A stretch of DNA of 64,000 nt, from positions 18,554,479-18,618,478 of the forward strand of contig JACBWW010000017.1 of assembly GCA_020086605.1 (NCBI GenBank). Reading direction: 5' to 3'. The stretch's first letter is position 1. The number at the start of each line of letters is the position of its first letter. Below the pieces are notes generated by a model. The model saw nothing but the letters and a program-made list of their open reading frames with translations. It did not search any database and was not told where the DNA came from. The stretch is from Lanius collurio (Eukaryota > Chordata > Aves > Passeriformes > Laniidae). The translations under genes were made by a program, and so were the position numbers. Shown piece by piece: positions 55,166 to 64,000 of this stretch.

Positions 55166-55429
55166 TCATGGAAATAGTCCTGCATCAGCATATTTTTTGA
55201 TTCGGAAATTAACTGTGTTCAAACATTCTCCCCAAAAGTCCTTGGTAAGAATCAAATCCCAAGAAACGCAGAAGAAGTTTTTAAACAGCCATGCCAAAAA
55301 ATGTCTTAATTCTTTCTGAGCTTGAATTAAGCTAAAATCTACATATTGCTGTTCCAGAACCTTTTTTAGCTTAAGGTAAATGTCTCTTTGTGGTTCGGAC
55401 AGCCATGAGTCCTTCCATGAGTCCTCCAT
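55166..55429 (-). pseudogene. gag: gag matrix-like fragment of the provirus
   Basis: An 87-codon frame begins 102 bases downstream of the 5' LTR, exactly where retroviral gag starts. The protein has the pattern of a retroviral matrix domain as seen in beta-like and related avian endogenous retroviruses: an amphipathic helix (LKKVLEQQY), a second helix followed by aromatic residues (LAWLFKNFF), a SWDL-x-L turn and a DFW-type helix leading to a lysine-rich strand. There is no Gly at position 2, so no myristoylation signal in this copy. The frame ends at a TGA (55168-55166) and the rest of gag (capsid, nucleocapsid) is absent. It is in the same reading frame as the downstream Y-box ORF, with this TGA and a second TGA near 55142 between them. 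Family assignment is from pattern recognition and not from a database search. Confidence 0.65.
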
Positions 55430-55510
55430 TGTTCAGAGATGGGACGGCAAAATGAAAGCAAGAAGAGATACCGAGAGTTACTCATGAATTATCTTCTCCA
55501 GGGATCATTT

Positions 55511-55528
55511 GCCAGCATTTCTCCACCA
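55511..55528 (-). other. Primer-binding site of the provirus
   Basis: Two bases inside the 5' LTR the minus strand reads TGGTGGAGAAATGCTGGC. Its complement ends in CCA, as a tRNA 3' end must. The first nine bases would pair with the 3' end of a tRNA-Ala (ending TCTCCACCA), and the match continues after a one-base shift. The identity of the primer tRNA is tentative; the position is textbook. Confidence 0.7.
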
Positions 55529-55530
55529 TT

Positions 55531-55825
55531 TGTTGTAGTGCGGGGAATCCTTACAATAATATATAAGACAGCAACGGAGTTGGAAGGAGAGATGAAGCGG
55601 TGTTTTTGTAGATGTTCAGGGATTATTTTACTCCTCCAGCTGCATGGCTGGAGTTCCCAAGCCAACTCCAGTCATCGGGACCCTGCTCTCTCCTCGGGCC
55701 CCAGGCACACACACTACCCAATCAGGAACAGGTATGGGGCACACGTGACATGGGGACAGGGACAGGGACAGACCCGTACCCTGCAGGGTCCCTCCCCCCA
55801 GGATTTCAGGAGAGGCACCTCCACA
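55531..55825 (-). repeat. 5' LTR of the Y-box provirus
   Basis: This 295-bp copy is about 89% identical by eye to 53473-53766, with a 53-base central block identical between the two. On the minus strand it starts TGTGGAGGTGCC and ends ACTACAACA. An inverted CCAAT box lies at 55718-55722 and a TATATTAT-like stretch at 55558-55565, the latter rather close to the LTR end to be the core promoter. As the 5' LTR it would drive the gag/Y-box transcript. Confidence 0.9.
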
Positions 55826-55831
55826 AAGAAG
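55826..55831. repeat. Target-site duplication, right copy (AAGAAG)
   Basis: AAGAAG abuts the outer end of the 5' LTR exactly and matches 53465-53470 on the far side of the provirus. Confidence 0.65.
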
Positions 55832-57776
55832 GGCATCTGAAGTTGATCAGATGAATAGCAATCAGATAAACATTTACCTGCTTAGGGAAGAATAGAAATC
55901 AGGATCATAACTCTGGATAGAAAATAAACTCAGTACTGCAAATGCAGCCAGCAGTGAGTATTCTTCAGGTGATCACAGGTCAGTGCAAAGCAAGTACTGG
56001 CTCAAATAAAGAGACAATTTAAAAAAGAACAAAACACAAAAGCCCAGACATTAATAATGGGAATAAATTGCTAAATTACAGGTATTTGACCACTGTTATT
56101 TCAGGTCTAGCAAAAGTAGGTAGTGAAGATGCAGCTCATTTAAATCTCCTTGGTGATTCATACCAGAGTTCCGGGAGGGAAAACATAGATTCAGCAGTTT
56201 TTAACTGAGTCTTAGGGGGAAGACCCAATGGGACTCAGACCTGGCTCTACAAGTAAATCTTTCCATGACAATGGACATTATTTTGTAGTCTTCTGATACT
56301 ATCTGTGGATATTTATAAAAAAGGAGGGGGTTACTTTTAGAAATGGAAATGTTCCCACACGCATATGTACAAAAAATATAGAAAGACTAGAACATGAGTC
56401 TCAAAAAGAAAAATAACTCCATGACGACTATATTTGTAGCAGGTGAACCTATTAAATAAATAATATTTCATTATATGTGCCTGTATTTGGATGCCCAGTT
56501 AAGTACCTAATTGCGTGAAAAATGTAATAGCTGTATAAAGCAACTTTAATTTTCAAGCACACCTGCTGAGCTTGGGGTTGTCATTCAATTGCATGCTATT
56601 GCACCCCACCTGCAGAAAATACCTGTGTGCCTGTCAGAAGTCTGGCACAGGTTATTAGTGGAGAAAACCAGGGCTTTGCAGATTCAGCAGGCAGTCCCAT
56701 GTTCTATCCAACACAGCTGACAAATTTTATTATGATTCCTAACTAGAGCTCTGGCAGTGCAGCTTTGTTTTGTTTTGCTGAGGGGATGTGCAGGCTCTCC
56801 TCAGACTGTAGATGGTTTTGATTTCTTGGATTTCAGCTCCAGTTGATGAGTTCTCTGCTATGCTTACCTGCAATTCTTTTTCTTCTATCTACTTCTCTGA
56901 CACATGCTGCATGCCATTAGAGAGCAAAAAATACTGCTAGAACTCCTATTCTTAGTGTTGGTCCATTTGCTTTTTTGATTATCATCCTAACTGTCAAAGA
57001 AATGAAATGGCATTGCTTTGCAGTACTGCACTCCATAGTTCTCGGTTTCACACCGTTCTTTGTTTCCTTGACAGGTAGAAACTGTTTCTGTTTTTCCTCA
57101 TGAATGCTTTATGTGTGATGCTGAACAGCTCATGGTGACAGCTAAAATACAGCAAGTCACCTTAAAGGGCATTTCTCAAATGTGTGTCTTTGCCCTTTAT
57201 TCACATTGGACATGTTAATAAGGCTCAAGACCACCTATGTTTTTTTGTGGAGAATAGGATACTTACAGCTTACATATCTCCACACTCTTGTAAATATTAC
57301 CTAGGTGACAGAACATTTGGATTTGTTCTGGGAAGATTTTCTGATTTCTTTTTCAGCTTTGGCTTTAATAGATTATTTGAAAAGCTTTTTCTTGAACCAA
57401 AAGTAACATTGTCTTACAAATTCATCCATTTTACTGTAAAGTGCAGAAAATGAGGTTGAGGGGATGGAGTGCTATGTGACTGACCTAGCAAGAGACAAAT
57501 GAATAATGAGAGAGGGCACATAAAGAGACAGGTAAGAGCTAAACATATGGTGGAGCAATCATTTCTTTCCAAGTGGCTGAAGTCTAAGAGCTTTAAAAAG
57601 AAATTTGCAGCTGTCCTGTTTCAGAGACTAGTTCAATGAAGCACTGGATGTTTGGGCTGATAAAAACTTCACAGAGAAACACACAGATTTGACAGACTGT
57701 AGATAGTTCTGATGAAATGGGTACACTTTCATCAGACACTAGGCAGCCTGGTATTTCTTGCTGGTTGGTGGTGTAC

Positions 57777-57944
57777 CAGTTCCTTGAGCAACTTTCTGGC
57801 TTTCTCATCCTCATCCAACAGAGATTGAAACATCAGGGTGGCTGACAGCCAGCTCTTAAACTCCCTGAGCAGCTGATTTGTGGACAGCCCAGCTCTCCCT
57901 GTCTCCAGATCAGTGCTCAGAGGCATATGTTGGGATCCAAATGG
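57777..57944 (-). other. Possible orphan exon, antisense (unrecognised)
   Basis: On the minus strand a strong acceptor (TTTCTTGTTTGCTCTCAG) is followed by 56 open codons and then CTG|GTACAC, a weak donor. The length is an exact multiple of three. The peptide is helix-forming, with KSWLSATLMFQSLLDEDEKA and then KLLKEL, and its codon use (many CTG, AGG, GAG) is more gene-like than the AT-rich surroundings. The frame stays open past the donor to a TGA near 57732, and in-frame stops lie upstream of the acceptor. I do not recognise the protein. It could be a retrocopy relic, an exon of an antisense gene, or chance. Confidence 0.25.
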
Positions 57945-58795
57945 CTGAGAGCAAACAAGAAACTTCTGCACTTAGTCTCTCAGCATTTATGTTTCTCTCA
58001 CTGATGTTATCTGACTTTCTAAAAAATTCCATCCTTGAAGGAAGCTGATGTGACAGCAGTGAGAGACGCTCACTAATGCTTCCCAGCACTCTTCATAGGA
58101 AGAAATCCCAGAAAGAAAAGACCTTTTATGGCCTGTTTCCACCAAGTTTTTCCATGCGTCTCTGTCATATTATGCCATTGCCACTAACTGGATTCTTCCG
58201 TTTTAGCTGGACAAAGATGGTGGTTTTCACCTATTTGCTTTGTCTATTGCCAAAGGCTAGACCTCTCTCCAGAAAGCAGCTCTCTCATGCATTTATAAGT
58301 TTCTTGACTTCTACAAGTTGAGGAATCTTTGCCTCCAGCCCTGTTTCTCAGAAGCAGGTGCATTTTGGCCACTGTACAGCTCTGTGCCATGGCTAGACTG
58401 CTCCCCATTCCTGAGCTTCAGAAAGCAATATTTGCTGTTACAATGCTTGGTCAGCCTTCAATTTATCCTACTGATGCATACTGATCTTTTGGCCATTCTA
58501 CAGTGAAACAACACATGGGTTGATGGCAGTGATTGGAATGTTGATCTTTAGATGCTGGTGGACACTTGAGTAGGCATAGATATTGAAAGATGAGCAGCTG
58601 TTTAAAATGACTTGATATCAAAACCTTTCTTCAAATCTGCTGTGCAAAAACTGTTCCATGGAAAAATTAGCATTTCATGGTGTTGATACTGTAGTTCTAA
58701 ATTACACAGATGAGCACAGGACCACCTCTGGATCAAGGGGCAAGCAAATGCAACAGTTTTGTTTCAGTTCTTGTACCCAAAGCTTCCATTTTGGG

Positions 58796-58849
58796 CATCT
58801 GACTGAATACAACTGAGCTCCCCATCTGACTGAATATAACTGAGCTCCC
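58796..58849. repeat. 27-bp tandem duplication
   Basis: CATCTGACTGAATACAACTG at 58796 recurs at 58823 as CATCTGACTGAATATAACTG, each followed by AGCTCCC. One mismatch; local duplication in intron 2. Confidence 0.85.
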
Positions 58850-59663
58850 TCCCAGCTTATAAACACTTTTTCCCCAAACATCATGGCGCTGGAGAAGTGG
58901 AGAAGAGGGAAGGCATTTCTGCCACAGAGTATGGAAGCATGGATCTGAACTGAGGAGTTGCAAGGTTAGACATGACTTGATGACTCCTAGAGAGCACAGT
59001 GAACTCAGAGACAACTGTTTTTTCAGAGGATGCTGTTGACACTTTCTGGTTTACATCTTCTTCACTCTCCTTGTGTTATCAGTAGTGCAAAATCAGGCAA
59101 TATAAAATGTAATAAAGGCAAGAATTTTGCTTTCTCCAACAGCAATTACCTGATTTATATATGTGTGAGGAGAGAAAAAAATTGTGAAAATATGTACAAA
59201 AGAGTTTCCTGATCAAATATTTCAGACAATGGTTCTCTCTTGAGAAAATAATATAGCTTTAAAAAGGTAAAAAACCAACAGAGAAGCCCCCACACATACA
59301 TGCATACATGTGCAAGTAGAGAACTATAAAATACATTACACATAGACCTCAGACTTATTCCAGTATATGCCTGTGGATTACATTACAATAGGATGAATGA
59401 AATAGGAGAATGTTGACCTCATTAAGTGGATTCTAGCTTTGTGTTTGTATTTGTACACAACAGAATATTTGTGTGTTCATAAGGAAAAGTAAAAGCTATT
59501 ATTCATATTTAGGTATATATCAGCTAAATAGCAGAGGCCAAATCATGGGGTTTTCTTAAGCAAAAGTAGCATTTCCCATCTCTTCTCACTATTATAGTGT
59601 TTTAAGTATAGTTTTACTCTCCTTTTAAATACTAACTTCATGAAAAATGAATAAATTAAGTAA

Positions 59664-62369
<2,706 letters not shown>

Positions 62370-64000
62370 CATCACTGGGAGTGGACCATTGCTTAAAGCC
62401 CCCCGATTAGTCCTGGAAAAGCAGCAATCACCAGATGGCATTTTCCTCTACAAGGGCAGCAAGATCACTGCAAGTTCTCAAAGAAGCACCCCGAGTGAAG
62501 GACAAGGTTTCTCCAAAAGCATACTAGAGAAAAAACAACTTATTATAAGCAGGCACCATCCCCCTACTGAAAGACACCATGCATTTGGAAATCATGTCTC
62601 ACAAATGTTCCCAGATAGCACCAGTACCTCTCAAAGGGCAGGGGTGTCTTTTTCATTCTCCAAAAAAGTCCCTTTGAAGCTTGAGTCCTCAGCATCAGTC
62701 TTCAGTGAGAACTCTGAAGAAGGAAATGATTGCAGTGAATCCCCCAGCCATAAAAAAAAGCAAGCTATTGAGGGCTGTCATTCTGTCACACTTTTGGAGG
62801 AACGACTGAAAGCCAGTTTGGATAAAGAGTCACCTATTACACAAGACCAAATGGATATGGATAACAGTGCATCAAGCCATGTAGCTGCAAAACCTAAAAT
62901 GCTAAAGGAAAATGATAAAAGTAGTGATAGGAAATCAGAAGAAAAAATCACAGCTAATCCCTTATATTCTAAAGTCAAAATACAGCTTTCAAATTTGAAT
63001 TTTTCTGCTTCCCTGAGAGAAACAGAGAAAGAGAACAAACTGAATGAATCTGAACAATTCTTAGAAACTCCCATTTCATCTTCATGCCAAGCTAGCAATT
63101 TTTGTACACAGCTAAACACCTACAAGCACAGCAATGCCCACCTGCCTGACCAGTTATCTGAGCTCCCACGACAGCCAGCACCTGAGCTGACCTGTTTGAG
63201 CAACATCAATGACGGTCCTGGAGTGATAAAAAGTGAAAGGTCTTTGGAGATTTCAGAAACCACAGATGTAAATATGGAAACACCTCAAAAGGAGACCATG
63301 GTTAAAGAAGTTAAGCCCCAGGGGTTGCCTTTCCTCCATGTAGTGAGCAAAGATGGTACCACTGCTCTGCAGTGGCCCACAGAATTACTTTTATTTACGA
63401 AAACTGAGCCCTGTATTTCATATGGCTGTAATCCATTGTATTTTGACTTCAGACTCTCCTTAAATCACAGAGATGGTAAACAGTGTGAAACAAATAAAGC
63501 AAGCTGTAAAGTGCTCTCTAAAAATAAGACTGTGGATGAAAATGAACCCTCAGGTTTAATAAAACACAAGCAAATGTCAAATGAACAAGATAATCAGTTG
63601 ATGAAACCAAAGAAGATGAAAGGTTCCCTAAATCCAAGAAAGTCCAAGCAAAAAGCTGAGTCAGACATAGGGAAAGAAATTAGTGAAAATGGTCAAAAAT
63701 GCATTGCAGATTATTTGAATGAAAATATACCCGAAGTGCCTGCTTACCTCAATGTCTCACAAAAGGATTATGTGACAGAAAAAAGTCTTTATACAACAAC
63801 ACTAAGACCTTTAAAGCATCATTTTCATAGCTGTGAAAGAAAAACTCAGAATATTAGAAATGAAAGCATTTGCTTTTCTGCTTTTATGTCTAGGATTAAA
63901 AAATCTAAATCTGCAAAATGTCATTTAATTGATCCTGAAGAAAAATCTGAAAACCATAATGACTGGAGATCCCTTCAAGATGGGATCAGCTGCAGCAGTG
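62370..64000 (+). CDS. ZNF804B: ZNF804B exon 4 (large last exon, 5' part)
   Basis: This is a single open frame of 543 full codons after the split Cys, running off the window end; the family's last exon usually encodes about 1,200 residues, so roughly the first 45% is here. The protein is low-complexity, Ser/Lys/Glu-rich and probably disordered. Two islands stand out. GVSFSFSKKVPLKLESSASV (about 62641-62700) is the FSFSKK-x-x-LKLESSA motif shared by ZNF804A and ZNF804B. LPFLHVVSKDGTTALQWPTE and the following LLLFTKTEPCISYGCNPLYF (63325-63444) form a block nearly identical to mammalian ZNF804B and also related to ZNF804A. The function of both islands is unknown. The frame has no stop, frameshift or repeat in this part. 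The minus-strand frame at 62778-63119 is a shadow. Confidence 0.95.

Larger units (their letters stand above)
53473..55825 (-). mobile_element. Short endogenous retrovirus carrying a Y-box gene
   Basis: A 2,353-bp provirus on the minus strand, antisense to ZNF804B. In its own 5'-3' order it has an LTR (55825-55531), a two-base gap, a primer-binding site starting TGG, a leader of about 100 bases, a gag matrix-like fragment (55429-55166), a GC-rich stretch merging into an intronless Y-box cold-shock ORF (to 54005), about 240 bases of 3' noncoding sequence, and the second LTR (53766-53473). There is no protease, polymerase or envelope, so it could move only with helper proteins. The LTRs differ at roughly 30 of 295 positions by eye (about 89% identity), so it is an old insertion. 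The flanking AAGAAG repeats support a single integration of the whole unit, not a Y-box retrocopy landing later between LTRs, although that cannot be excluded here. Confidence 0.85.

Noticed and set aside
53473..55825. Interpretation as a simple processed Y-box pseudogene made by LINE machinery
   Set aside because: No poly(A) tail at the 3' end of the Y-box sequence, and the unit sits between paired LTRs with a gag-like fragment and primer-binding site in the same polarity. CR1 machinery also does not normally generate poly(A)-tailed retrocopies in birds.
62778..63119. 113-codon minus-strand frame
   Set aside because: Antisense shadow of the ZNF804B exon 4 coding sequence.

Overview
The window looks like avian nuclear DNA, most likely from a songbird-type genome. 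It is AT-rich and intron-dominated. The interspersed repeats I recognise are mostly CR1 LINE fragments, with one short endogenous retrovirus; I see no Alu- or B1-like SINEs. There are no bacterial-style operons, and nearly all open frames shorter than about 150 codons are chance.

The single host gene is a plus-strand C2H2 zinc-finger gene of the ZNF804 family, best matched to ZNF804B. Three of its four exons are visible: exon 2 (35352-35495, the zinc finger), exon 3 (59724-59854, a basic helical segment) and the 5' part of the large last exon 4 (62370 to the window end). Exon 1 lies upstream. Positions 1-35351 are therefore intron 1, 35496-59723 intron 2 and 59855-62369 intron 3. Intron 3 appears to use a GC donor. 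The introns hold several decayed CR1 copies on both strands, a CCTT microsatellite, A/T tracts and a few short tandem duplications.

The striking region is 53473-55825 in intron 2, antisense to ZNF804B. It has the layout of a small complete provirus on the minus strand. There are two LTRs of about 295 bp (about 89% identical by eye), a primer-binding site two bases inside the 5' LTR, a gag matrix-like fragment, and then an intronless cellular-type sequence. That sequence has a GC-rich stretch, a diverged Y-box cold-shock domain and a Phe/Tyr/Pro-rich tail, and it is followed by the 3' LTR. A 6-bp direct repeat (AAGAAG) flanks the element. The Y-box frame is open for 326 codons from its first ATG and lies in the same frame as the gag fragment, separated by two TGA codons. 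I read this as a retrovirus that captured a host Y-box mRNA, much as acutely transforming retroviruses captured host genes. This is the best candidate here for something undescribed.

Lesser points are a possible orphan antisense exon at 57777-57944, the GC-AG intron, and a near-palindromic TAATTA-type site at 43530-43551.
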